Below, piece after piece: positions 22,081-32,800 of a stretch of 64,000 nucleotides of DNA. The notes beneath the pieces were generated by a model. The model was not told where the DNA came from. It saw only the letters and a list, made by a program, of their open reading frames with translations, and searched no databases. The position numbers and the translations under genes are program-made. Source of the DNA: Diphasiastrum complanatum (Eukaryota > Streptophyta > Lycopodiopsida > Lycopodiales > Lycopodiaceae); the NCBI GenBank assembly GCA_029204225.1, contig CM055102.1, forward strand, positions 47,526,870-47,590,869, given 5' to 3'. Every line of letters begins with the position of its first letter. Position 1 is the first letter of the stretch.

Positions 22081-24650
22081 TCCGTCAATTTTGTATTATG
22101 ACGAATTTGGATTCTTCTGTAAAACCATTGGAAAAGTTGTAGTATATAGCTATTTTTTGTGCTAGTCCCGCCATGTTGTGTACTTTTATGAAATGTCGCT
22201 CTTGCTTGCCAATGAGATTTTTCCATTCCTTGCGATGACCATATGCTAAGACTTCAACTATTTCTTGCAAAGAATGTCGAATGATGTCGTAATATGTGCT
22301 GCATGTCATAAAAACATAATCTAAATTAGTAAAAGTATCTAATTTAATTGCACATATTTCTCTATCATAGTGTAAAATCAAAATCTTACCATATAATGTG
22401 TTATATGATCAACACCCCATGCACTTTGAGCTGCATCCACAACTTCATTGGTTGTTTTATATATCATTTGTACATCAATATTTGAAAAAATTATCTTTTC
22501 TCAAGTATGTCACCATGTTGTCTAACTTTTTCCAAACTTCTACTTTGTGTATACGAGTAGAACCTTCTTCTTAGAAATCTTGAGTTGCTGCAATAATTTC
22601 TTTCCAAACCGTGTATTGAACCTTGGATTGTTTGCCAGAATAATTTGATAAAAATCTTCGAGCTTTAGATCCTCCAATGCTCGGCTTGCATGGAATATTT
22701 CCTGTTTTGTCATTTTTTTTATTTTAATGTGGCCTCTATGTAAGCCTGCTTTGGACAACACATCCTCTAATATGGAAATAGCTTCCTTCGTAAAGGCCTC
22801 TGGCTCGAAATTCCATGCAAACAAGATGTGAAGATATAATATTTTTTCTATAATACGCACCTCCGCATGCAATGTACAGATATGAACATTTCGTAGAGGA
22901 ATCGGTAGTACAGGTTTTCAATTAGGATCTTCTTGATCTCTTGATATTCCTGTACTCTTTGTCATGTCTTTTGTTGTTTTCATGCAGTACAAACAAGGGT
23001 GTTTAGAGTTAGCGCCATGAGATACATTGAACATACATTTTCATGTCTTCAAATCTCCTGCTAAATGCCATTCAATGTTGAAAGTGCCAATTTCAGGAAT
23101 ATTGAGTGGAACTCCCTCCATATGAGAGAATGTCATGGTCTTCTTTCATCAGCTATAAGAGAATACAAAAACATGATTAGCCTCATAATATTAACACAGA
23201 GAATCCATATTCAAATGATTATTCCTATTTATTATGCGAAGAAACTGCTATACCTGAAATGCTGCCAACCACCAAATATCATTTTCTGATTGAACACTGA
23301 AATTGAGGCCTTCTGAGTCTTCTGAATTTGAAAGTGTCCCATTCATGATCGTGAGATTGACTCTTTCCATTTTTTGTTCTTTTATAATTTTAGACTCATC
23401 TAACTTGAGAACAACTATCAACTTGTCATTGACATTTTCATTTGTAATACCGTAAAAATTTATGATGAATGTTAATAAATGATTAATGTCAATAAATAAA
23501 TTGCTGGAATTGTTATAAGCTAGACTTTCTCCTTTCGAACAATACACTTCATTGATATGAGATGGATTACCAACTATTGTTTGCATACCTTGGTTTGACA
23601 TGTCTTTTTTTTTTTAAAAGATGAAATGGTCGTGGGATTGGAAACTTTTTAATATTTACCTGTGCAAATGCCTCCTTTATCATCTTAAACATTCTGCATA
23701 TGCTTCCCTACTGATGCTAGAAAAGTCACATGCCCCCTGAAGCAATGTAGTGTCTAATATTTTTCCAACTTCATCCGTAATGCTATCAGTAACTGAAGCC
23801 TTAATCTTTTTCATTTTGTTATTATTTAACATTGATTTCATAGATTTAGAACTCAAGATAGAGCCTAGTGAGTTTCCAATTGAAATCTCATCGGCCAAAT
23901 GGTCTTCAACAACCAATGCTGATCTGCATTGCAAACATAATGTTCATGAAAATGTCAACAGATATTAGGACACTCATAGTATTCACAGCAGTATATAATA
24001 AGCAAATCAACAGAAAGTTGAAATGAATAAATAACAAAATTAGTGATTATGAATGAATCAAAAAGTTCAAGCAATATTCAATACCAAATAATCTATAACT
24101 TACTTGAATGCATCGATTTGTCTGTTTCTATGACCTCCTCTGGATGATAGATCACATATATCCTTGTTTACTAGTCTTTTCCTCTTGTTGCTTCGGACCT
24201 TTCTGTTGAGCACATCCATATCTTTAACAAGAGACAAATATGAGATACGCATGGATTGAAATGCAGTTTTTATCTCATCATTACTAGTTGTATAATGATG
24301 CAAAGAAGATTTCAATCCTTGGATCTCCTTCTTGAGCATCTCATTTTCATCATAAACAAGTTTTCATCTTTGTAGATTTTTCTTCACACTCCTTTGATAT
24401 TTTCCTTGATTCCTCTTCCAAATAATGTAATCTTTGCATTGAATGTGCATTCCCATAGAGCATCAAATTCTCACAGTAACCCAAAAGGCCATTTTTTACC
24501 ATGACACATATAGATTATTAACTGACTCACCGAATGAAATTCCGGATGTTGCAATGAACATGGATCAATAGGATACAATGTTCCTGATGACCATAAATCT
24601 ACATGCTTTAGCTTTTCCTCCCTGTATCGGACATATCAAAAGTTGACAAT
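22040..24650 (-). pseudogene. Unrecognised transposase-like family, copy B (most complete)
   Basis: Blocks in order from 24640 downward: HVDLWSSGTLYPIDPCSLQHP with GLLGYCENL (24600-24450); a coiled-coil-like segment (24340-24100); AYNNSSNLFIDINHLLTF, KLIVVLKLDE and SENDIWWLAAFQ (23600-23248) followed by a GT donor; NIEWHLAGDLK, HGANSKHPCLYC and VHICTLHAEVRIIEKIL (about 23080-22830); KLEDFYQIILANN (22660); AAQSAWGVDHITHYM at about 22430-22390, an intron, then SLSIWSSQGMEKSHWQARAT and HKSTQHGG (22240-22160). The same THYM, intron, QGMEKSH order is seen in copy C. Several frame changes show decay. The CxxC within HPCLYC and conserved His residues are suggestive, but I cannot assign a catalytic site. 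Domain family unknown to me. Confidence 0.6.
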
Positions 24651-24779
24651 TTGGGTTGCTTTGAATTTCTTGTTTTGAGCGGAGCATATTCTGGTGACAG
24701 ATCCACATGAAGATGATAAAGCTTTGTCATCAGTACAGTAGTATAGTAACAAATAACACAATGACAATAACAAAGCTAG

Positions 24780-24860
24780 AGATGGCGCTAACGATTCTGC
24801 TGGAGATAGAGATGGTGCTAAACACTTTTTTTTGACCTTGGAGATAGAGATGGCGTAGGC
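24780..24860 (-). repeat. GAGATGGCGCTA-type short repeats upstream of copy B
   Basis: Three copies of GAGATGG(C/T)G(C)T(A) near 24779, 24808 and 24846, two of them preceded by GAGATA. The related array at 4919-5053 occupies the same place in copy A. These could be subterminal binding sites of the element or part of its leader. Confidence 0.55.
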
Positions 24861-25077
24861 TTTTTTCAGAAATGTCACTCCTAATTCAAATTTTTGAGTG
24901 TTCCCAACTATTGGGAGGAAATATTTTAGCATTTTGAAAAATTATATTTTAACTATGGTTAAGCACCAGTGAAGTTTGATTTGACTAAACTAAGGTGCAT
25001 TTATTTACATGGAAAGTAGTACGGACAGATGCGTAAAAAAGTTAGAAAATGATATTATAATTACTTTAAAGTTATTT

Positions 25078-25138
25078 TTCTCTTTCCTACATGGCATTTT
25101 CTTATAGGGCCCTCTTTGGGCCCATATTTTCTCTAATG
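25078..25138. repeat. Candidate terminal repeat T2 beside copy B
   Basis: Ends CTCTAATG on the plus strand. Inward it reads CATTAGAG, CCAAAGAGGGCCC, TATAAG, GCCATGTAGG and AAAGAG, matching T1 (5315-5376) in order and spacing. Gypsy RT sequence begins immediately to the right: on the minus strand the RT reads EDVQKT and then diverges into this segment. The junction therefore marks the element boundary, although the last few bases could also be read as diverged RT. Confidence 0.55.
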
Positions 25139-26793
25139 CCTGTCTTTTGGACATCTTCCGACTTAATTCTTATTTGATGGTACCCTATCCTAAGATCTAT
25201 CTTGGTGAAATACCGTGCTCCACCAAAGCGATCTACAAGGTCATCCATCCTGGGTAATGGATATTTATTTTTTATAGTCACTTTATTAGGACCCTTGTAA
25301 TCCACACACATCCGAAAACCTCCATATTTCTTCACTTTAAGAAGAACAGGAGCACTCCAAGGTGATTTACTAGGTTGTATGTCCCATCCTCAGATAGTTT
25401 TCTAGTTGATTTGAAATCTCTGTCTCTTCTTTTTGAGAGAACCTATAAGGAAGTCTAGAGATAGGTTGACTTCCTGGAATTGACTCAATCATGTGGTCTA
25501 CTAACCTAGATAGTGATAAACCATGAGGTAATTTAGATGGAAAAATGTCCCTAAATTCATTTATGATCTGTTCTTTCACTGCTTGTTCATGATCTAAATT
25601 TACTGAGTTAAGAATTGTTGAGAATTTGCAACCATTTAGATTCATTTCAGGAATATCCACAACTGGAATAGCACATATTGAAAAAACTTCATACTCAGAA
25701 TAATCCAATGTCTCCATTTTGTGAACTATAGAAATCTAATCCCATGGACGTACAAAATTACTGCCAGATAATGTAACTACCTTATCACCCTCCTTGAAGT
25801 GAGAACATGCTTCTCAAAATCAATTAACAGAGAAGGTGACTTACTAAATAACCATTCGTAACCCAAAGTCTTACCATTGTCTCCTGGGATCTCAATCATG
25901 TGAGCAGATACTTTCTTCCTTTTTGGACAAAATTTCATCATATGTCTAGACTTCTTACAGACGAAACATAAGTTCTCTTTTTTAGCCTTTTCCTAGGACA
26001 TAGATTTCTTAAATCTCTTTCTCTTCAGCTTCCTGGGTTTCGATGCTGCTTGATCTAATTCGTCAAAATATTTTGCTGGTCTGGACCGCGCTTCTTACCC
26101 TTCTTGGTTTTCAAAGTGGTTGGAATTTGTGCAAACTGCTTCCTAGATGTCACCACTGTGGAATCATATGCTTTCGCAATTTGAAACACATCCTCAAGGT
26201 TTTGAAGCACATTTTGCTTGCATTCATTCTGATAATCGGTTGGCAACAAACTGCCAAAGTGCCAACTTCGCATCGAATGATGGAACCCTATTCCATAGGT
26301 CCATGAATTCTTGGATATAAGAGTCTAAACTCTTTGTACCCATCTTGCAGTTCACAAACTTCAGATAGTAGTCAACATCATCAGCAACTACGAAAGCTTT
26401 CTTGAAAACTTCTGCAAACGCATCCGAAGTAGTTGGCTTCACCGGTAAATCTCGCCACCAGGATGACGCTTTGTCGTGTAAAAATAGCACGACACTTTCA
26501 ATTTTCTTTTCATCAGGAACACCATGCAGATTGAAGTAGCTACTCCACTTGGCCAGCCAGTCCTCGACGACTTCAAGTTTCTTTTCCTTCTTCTCCCCCG
26601 CATAAACCTCCGGTTGAAAACCGAGATTGGGTAAAGACATCAATTTGATTTGATTCAACAGAACCTTTATTTGTTGATCTCTCATCTTATTACGATTATT
26701 CATATCATTGAGTGCCGTACTCAACTGCTGACAAATCACCATATAAGATGGCGCACCTGGATTCGTAGCTTGATTTGAAGTTTCTTCGGCCAT
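25139..26793 (-). pseudogene. Ty3/Gypsy gag and N-terminal pol, truncated
   Basis: Gag starts at 26793 (MAEETSNQATNPGAP). The gag domain holds FQPEVYAGEKKEKKL, WLAKWSSYFNLHGV, VVLFLHDKASSWWRDL and LDSYIQEFMDLWNRV and changes frame near 26230. A zinc knuckle follows at about 25975 (LCFVCKKSRHMMKFCP). Pre-RT at 25717-25370 has EFRDIFPSKLPHGLS and SQPISRLPYRFSQKE; RT at 25335-25140 has GGFRMCVDYKGPNK, NKYPLPRMDDLVDRFGGAR and FTKIDLRIGYHQIR. It stops at EDVQKT, where T2 begins. RT palm and all downstream domains are missing. Confidence 0.93.
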
Positions 26794-27849
26794 CTCGATA
26801 TATCTATCCTGGAAATTACTTTAAAAAAAATTAATATCAGATTAACTCATAATGAAGTACAGTTGACCAAAACCGATTGAAATTGATTCCAGCATGGTCA
26901 AATCACTACTTTTAGTCAATTTCACAGATATTACAAGAACCTGAAAAAAATTAAAAATTTTGAATTTTTGCACTTTTAATTTTTTTTAAAAAATTTACGT
27001 TTTCTAAAAATTCGTAAAAAACCACTGTCAATTATTAAGCAACCGAAATCGAAAATTCGATATACTGTTCGATTCTTAATTTTACTACATTAATGTCCAT
27101 CAGGCATGCAAGACATGCGACATTAGACTGATTTTTCACAATTATGAAATTTTACGTAAAATCAAATTCTACAAAAATTGTCAACTATAAAACCTAGTTT
27201 TGTATCTATCAATCATAGTACACGTGTATAACTACTCAAAACAGAGCTGGTAAGATAAAAAAGAATACAAATCATGCTGTATAAAATCCAAAATGGTTTC
27301 CTTATAGATTTAGAAAAATCCACCCCCCAAAATTCACCAAAATTGGTCAATTTTTTACTATTTTTGACTTCTTACAAACCCAATTGTTGGAATTCTTGGC
27401 TCTAACTTCTAGGACAGCTTCAAAAGACTATGATTCATCTTTTCCCAACTTTAATTGATATTCAACAACCTCCTACCATCCAATTTTATGAAAAAAACAA
27501 GCAAAAATCAAGGATTTTGGCCCTTTCTAGGTTTTTTTCACCATGATCAATTGTAATTAAATGGCAAGAACATTTTTCTGATCCACATGAAATCCAATAT
27601 ACAAAGTTATAACCAACCAATTGATCTGAACTTGCTGGATTTTGAATTCACCCATCAATTTCTTGGATCTTGGACATTTTCAAGATGAGAACAAAATATC
27701 ACTTGCATGTGAAGTTAGAGAAGGAATATTCCACAACCAAAGTTGCATGCAATATTAACTTAAACTCATATGGAAATGCATTGTTGGAGGTCTGAAGACA
27801 TGAAGAATATCGATCTATGAGTAAATGGTGATTTGTACCCACCAGATAA
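26794..27849. other. AT-rich stretch upstream of the Gypsy gag
   Basis: No gene. Probably Gypsy leader and perhaps LTR on the minus strand, since it immediately precedes the gag start. It is strongly AT-rich with runs of A and T and short AAATTCACCAAAATTGG-like words. I could not identify a primer-binding site or LTR end. Confidence 0.5.
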
Positions 27850-28428
27850 CTGATCTAAAATTAGAGCTCACTAGTTCTGTCACAAAGGTTGAGGAATTGC
27901 AATCTTCAAACATTAGTCCTCAAAAGATGTTATATGGATTACATCAAAAATGTCGAGTCTTGATAGATGAACAATTAAAAGAAAATACAAAAAGATGCAA
28001 CTAGATGTTTTGACACTAGGTGGTGGTGCTTTCAACAAAAATTATTTTGTGTTTGTTGTTTACGAGAATTTAGTATTGCAGATTCTGGAGGCAAAGTTAT
28101 ATTTGTCTTTAAGTTGGATGAAGCGGAGATCATAAAATCTCACAAACTTGAACGTGTGACAATCATGTTGAAGAATCAAGCATTACAACAGTCGAATGAA
28201 AATGAGTACAATGAATTTATTGTGCAATCTGAAAATCATATATGGTGGATAGCTGCATTCAAAGTTCATAAAGAGATTCACGATGTGTTGAAGTGGGTAT
28301 TTGAACAATCTAATATATCTAAGGTAATCCTTGTGCTAAATGTGCTTCATTATTTTATTGGTACATGTGTCGTCATTAACACTAATCATGATTAGTGATC
28401 CTTTTTTAGTCCAAAAAGGGCTCTAATG
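27850..28428 (+). pseudogene. Unrecognised transposase-like family, copy D (middle part)
   Basis: Plus-strand fragment. After a coiled-coil-like stretch (VEELQSSNISPQKMLYGLHQ, 27887-27946) the frame from 28080 reads DSGGKVIFVFKLDEAEI, KSHKLERVTIMLKNQAL and FIVQSENHIWWIAAFKVHKE, then WVFEQSNISK followed by a GT donor at 28323. These blocks match KLIVVLKLDE, QKMERVNLTIMN and SVQSENDIWWLAAF of copy B. Later blocks are absent. A weak candidate terminal repeat (CCAAAAAGGG then CTCTAATG, 28398-28428) lies just downstream, so this may be an internally deleted derivative. Confidence 0.55.
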
Positions 28429-28446
28429 TCCAACAACAACTCTACC

Positions 28447-28562
28447 AGCTTCTCAATGAATGAGCCAATGAGCAATCATGTGGCCAGTTGGTGACAATGA
28501 ACGAGCCAATGAGCTTCTCAATGAACGAGCCAACGAGCAATCATGTGGCCAGTTGGTGACAG
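28447..28562 (+). repeat. Tandem duplication of about 56 bp
   Basis: Two near-identical units contain AGCTTCTCAATGAA(T/C)GAGCCAA, GAGCAATCATGTGGCCAGTTGG and GTGACA, separated by AATGAACGAGCCAATG. Because the unit encodes similar residues in each copy, it may be an in-frame duplication in a former coding region leading into 28620-28919. Confidence 0.85.
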
Positions 28563-28619
28563 GCAAACAGGTCTGACTGATCAGGTCTAGTTGCAAAAAG
28601 AGAGAGATGAGAGTGAGCA

Positions 28620-28919
28620 CAGGTCCAAGCCCTTCATGACTAGCTCAAAAATGTAGAACAAGCTGCTCAACAACAAGATCAACTCATGCAAACTCTAAAG
28701 ACCAAGCTCGAATTAGAAAAGAAAGCCCAGCAGACCTACCAAGTAGATGAACAACACCTCGTGCTGAAATCTAGGGAGCTAGAGCTGCAGAGAGAGACTC
28801 TCAAAACCAATAAGAGATCTCTTAAGGATCTCATCTATCACCTGGAGTGCAATATCTCCAAAGAAAATACAACACTAGCTAGGAAACATGAGGTTTTTCA
28901 TCCAAACAAGCTGTCTTAA
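28620..28919 (+). pseudogene. Coiled-coil coding fragment
   Basis: Open on the plus strand with a heptad-like, Gln/Glu/Lys/Leu-rich composition: QQDQLMQTLKTKLELEKKAQ, LVLKSRELELQRETL and RSLKDLIYHLECNI. No catalytic motif. It could be the coiled-coil part of a transposon gag or of a captured host gene; the source is unknown. It is cut at the left by stops in the tandem duplication and ends at a TAA at 28917. Confidence 0.4.
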
Positions 28920-28989
28920 AACTTCAAGTCCAACAAGCAAAGCCACTCCAAGCCACCCTAGATCAGATCGTTGCCTTTGCCGAAGAAGA

Positions 28990-29566
28990 CGTATTGGTTG
29001 TGAAAAAATATAGATCGAAAACACATTAGTGGATCAACAAGATCTTGGGCCAATTTGGTTGCACATCTAGAAATAGCTAGAAGATAGAAATCACTACTTT
29101 ATGCATGCTAAAACTTAGAAATGCACAAATATTTGATCATAAACACTTAGATATGAATTGGTACTATATCTTTCCTTACAACAGCAGTAAAGTACAGTAC
29201 TTTACACGTGTGGATCCAAGATCTACAAAGAAATCAACATTCTACACATAGAAAACCAAGATATCATGAGAGAAACACATGAGAGGGACATAGAAACACA
29301 AGAGATGAATTCTCCACAAAGAAAGAAACTATGATGATTATTTCTCCATGCAAGCATAGCTATTTATAACTTCCAAAATGTCATTTGTCCCAAACTTGAC
29401 CTTATTTGGAAACTTCTAGATACTTCATCAAAAACCTAAAAAATATAGTCTAGATTTAGGCCCTTATTGACAAATATGAAACTATCTCTAAGTCGTGATT
29501 TCAAGTTGGCTTCCAAAAATGCCAATAAACCAATAAAATTAGTTGACAATTTTTCACACTCCCTTT
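28990..29566 (-). repeat. Probable solo or terminal LTR, minus strand
   Basis: On the minus strand a purine-rich tract AAAAGGGAGTG is followed by TGTGAAAAATTG, the expected junction of a polypurine tract and an LTR start. About 200 bp into the repeat a TATAAATAG box occurs (minus strand near 29353-29362), as in an LTR promoter. The LTR end was not located. The ORF just before the tract (29880-29554) may be the decayed 3-prime internal region. Confidence 0.4.
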
Positions 29567-29819
29567 TCAATTAGTTTTACCACACAACTTTGATCCATCT
29601 TAAGAATGATTTCCACCCTAAGTATAGACCTCCTTTCAATGGTTTTATAGTAACTTCCATAATGGATATAAAGAATGGTGTCCAAATTGGATGCTTCACT
29701 ATTTCGAACATCACTTTTACACATCAAGATGTAACTAGAACATGAAGAACCAAATAGAATGTAAATGCAATGATTCCTCCATGTTTCAAACTTTGAAATC
29801 TCTGGAAAATAACAGATAC

Positions 29820-30671
29820 TGAACGCAATAAGAAGATAGTATTGATTCAAAAAAATAAAATGAGATGTTAATGAGCGCAAGACAATAGCGATTAAAAATC
29901 GCTAACTGAGAATAAGTCTGATAAGCAGTAGCGCAATGGCAACTCTAAAATAAATCTTTAAAAGACTGACCTAGAATGCTCAAGAGAGTTCAAACTTGAA
30001 AGCTTGATAGAAAGCTAACTACAATACTTGTTGATTGATCTCTTCGATCATTTTCGTAATCATCATAAAATGTATGAATATGAACAACTATTTATACTAA
30101 AAAATTAGGTCATCGATTACGATTGCCAGTTGGTCGGTGATCCGTTGGCATTCATCTGGTTCCTTGTCATTGATTGTTGATAAGCGGTGGAAATTGGCCG
30201 TAAACATTCTGTCTACATAAATGAACCAAAATTGTAGCTCTGCTAGAAATAAACTAAAACAACCACAGGCGACACTGTCACAAAAAGGCAACAATGTTGA
30301 CATTTTGTGAAAAACCTGAAAAAAATGACAGTGCCCTTAAATCTCATTTAGGGTTGTCCCAAACTTTGGCAAAGCCATTTTCTTAACATTTGAGACTCTT
30401 TGAAAAAAGTGAAAAATGTGACAATATGATTTTACACAAGATTCTTGATAGGCAAAAAACGCAAAAAAGACGACATTGTATTTTTCCACGAGATTTCTGA
30501 CAGGCAAAAAAGGCGACACTGTTGTAAACTCCGTGTATTTTTGCAAACTGTGTAAACACACTTGTAATATTGCAGACTGTATAAAAACACGGGAAAATTC
30601 GCAGAACTAGATAAACAATGGATGAAGATTAAAACCGATTAGTTGATTAGTAAGAAGGAGAATAATCCAAC
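29820..30671 (-). repeat. 3-prime LTR of the Copia element at 30.7-31.9 kb
   Basis: On the minus strand a purine-rich tract AAGGGGGAGTG is followed by TGTTGGATTATTC (30671), and a plausible end GCGTTCA lies at 29820, giving TG...CA and about 850 bp. A TATAAATAG box (minus) lies near 30088-30096. The last about 120 bp (29820-29937) are shared with 32036-32163, including TGAACGCAATAAGAAGATAG and GAGCGCAAGACAATAGC. Confidence 0.65.
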
Positions 30672-30679
30672 ACTCCCCC

Positions 30680-31905
30680 TTAATCTAAATCCTTGAATGC
30701 CTTGACCTTCAAACTTAGTTCTATACAAAATCTTTTGTGTGATTCCAAACTTAATGCTTTGGTAAAAGCATCTGTTGTCATATCTTGTGTTTTACAGTAC
30801 TGCAATATGACCTCTTTGTTGAGAACTTTGCTTTTGACGAAATGATACTTTAGTTCAATGTACTTACTCCTACAATGAAATCTAGAGTTGGCTGATAAAG
30901 CAATGGCACTTTGATTATCACAAAATATTGTCATTGGAGCATATTGATTTAGACCGATATCTGAGAGTAAATTCCTCAATCAAATTGCTTCCTTTGTAGC
31001 TTGAGAGACTGCTATGATATACTCTGATTCAGTGGAAGATAGAGCTATCAAAGATTGCTTGTGACTGTTCCAAAAAATTGGACCATTGTTGAGGAAGAAT
31101 GTAAATCCGGAAGTGGATTTGCGAGTGCCTACATCTCCTGCCCAACTTGCATCTATGTAAGCACTGAATAAATTGAGTTTATTGTTGCCGACTGCTCCAT
31201 AACAAATGCAAAAGTCCATAGTAGCTCGAAGAGATCTCATGACTCTGATAAGAGCCTTCCAATATGTTATACTAGGATTAGTCATATACTGACTAAGAGA
31301 GCTGACTGCAAAAGCTATATCTAGCCTTGTACAGATCATGGCGTACATAAGAGATCCTATAATAGAATGGTAAGGATACTCACACATCTGTTGCTTCTCA
31401 TGAATTGTGTGGGGACACTGGTCCTTTGACAATCTGAGTCCTGGTTCCATTGGTGAGAGAGCTAACTTGCAATTCATCAGATTATATCCAACTAACATGT
31501 TGTAGATGTACCTCTGTTGTGTAATGTAAACCAACTTCTGCTTTCTGTCTCTATAAAATTTGTGTACCAAGGCATAAATGAGCTTCGTCCAGATCGGTCA
31601 TGTCGAATTCGAAAGATAACATTGTTTTGGCCTCTTTTATCATATCGGTACTGTTGTTGAAAAGCAATGTATCATTCATGTATAAAGTGATAATGATAGA
31701 AGACTGCTGCACTGCTTTGAAGTGAACATTTGAATCTGAAGAGCTAGGTGTATAGCCGTGATCAATAAAGAAAGTATTGATCTTTTAAAACCATGCTCGA
31801 GCATATTGCTTCAAGCCATAAAGGGCCTTATGGAGTTTACACACATGATTGTGTTTACCCTCGATAATATAACCTTTAGGTTGCACCATGTGAATGTCAA
31901 TCTTT
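30680..31905 (-). pseudogene. Ty1/Copia RT and RNase H remnant
   Basis: From 31890 downward: PKGYIIEGKHNHVCKLHKAL and YGLKQYARAWF, then LYMNDTLLFNN, where the RT catalytic YVDD has become YMND (about 31672-31683). Next LVYITQQRYIYNMLVGYNL, MEPGLRLSKDQCP, YPYHSIIGSLMYAM, then RNase H with YIDASWAGDVGTRKSTSGF, ALSSTESEYIIAVSQATKE, and DNQSAIALSAN...HCRSKYIELKYHF (30979-30680). Ends beside a polypurine tract and LTR. Gag, protease, integrase and the start of RT are missing on the right, where an LTR-like fragment begins at about 31930. The Asp to Asn change and stops make it inactive. Confidence 0.93.
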
Positions 31906-31929
31906 AGCAACTAACTTTAAAATCGCTAG

Positions 31930-32163
31930 ATACTAAGTGATTACGTAGCCAAACATGAAGTATTGAATATTTCAGACAATTTCTATTAGTTACAAAAGCA
32001 ATACAGAGATGCATGCATCCTAACATATACTGAACGCAATAAGAAGATAGTATTGATTCAGAAAAAAAAAAAATCAGATGCTAATGAGCGCAAGACAATA
32101 GCAGATAGAAACCGCACGCTCTAAGCTGTCTCTGAGTAATTGAGAATAAGTCTGATAAGCAGC
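31930..32163 (-). repeat. Copia LTR-like fragment flanked by a reversed-context primer-site motif
   Basis: Shares GATTACGTAGCCAAA with the LTR at 19.9-20.6 kb and TGAACGCAATAAGAAGATAG plus the GAGCGCAAGACAATAGC segment with the LTR at 29820-30671. AGCTCTGATACTA (32160-32172) reads TAGTATCAGAGCT on the minus strand, resembling a primer-binding site, but it lies on the wrong side to prime the pol remnant directly. The fragment is probably a rearranged or nested LTR. Confidence 0.5.
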
Positions 32164-32214
32164 TCTGATACTATGTCGAAAATATGATAGATAATATTAG
32201 CAGAAGCTTCTTAT

Positions 32215-32800
32215 TTCAAATGCATGACTACGACCCTTTCCTCCGCCATGGCGTGAATTTTTGAAATATGCAGCCTTTGCCCTGTAATGACTCTTTTCCA
32301 TGCCTTGCGTATTGCAGATAACTAATGATCCATAGGTTTTCATAAACCAAGGTCCATGAGCATAGAAGATGTGTTGTTCACATAAAATTTGTATTAGTTT
32401 AAATCTTTATAAATACATAAATGCGAAAGTAAAAAATATGAGACACACATACCATATAGTGAGTTATGTGGGTTTCTCCCCATGCATCGATCACCAATTG
32501 AATAAATGTTTTGACTTCTCTTTTGTATCTATCCAAATCTTCGTCTCTAACAATCTTTTTGTTGATAGTTTGTGACAAGGCATCAAATGCTTGCCAAACC
32601 TTAGTTCCACTGATATTATCTATCCTATTTTCGACACAACCAAAGTGCCCGACTTCTTCAGCAACTTCAGGAATGTTACTATTTCTTGACAATAACTTCT
32701 TTTTAACAATTTCAAAGAAGTAAACCTTCATCGTTGCATTCATCAGCAACGATGAACTTGCCTTAGTAGCAGAAGCAGTTGAGTTCAAATGTAGACAATT
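32215..32800 (-). pseudogene. Unrecognised transposase-like family, copy C (C-terminal part)
   Basis: From about 32760 downward: FFEIVKKKLLSRN, KVWQAFDALSQTINKK, RYKREVKTFIQLVIDAW and ETHITHYM, a GT donor (GTATGTGTG near 32458) and an intron, then HIFYAHGPWFMKTYGSL, QGMEKSHYRAKAAYFKNS and RHGGGKGRSHAFEI (32375-32220). Copy B has the same THYM, intron, QGMEKSH arrangement with the intron at the same codon, which shows homology beyond the short motifs. The 5-prime side is cut by the plus-strand Copia sequence starting near 32800; the 3-prime side abuts the LTR-like fragment. Confidence 0.6.
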
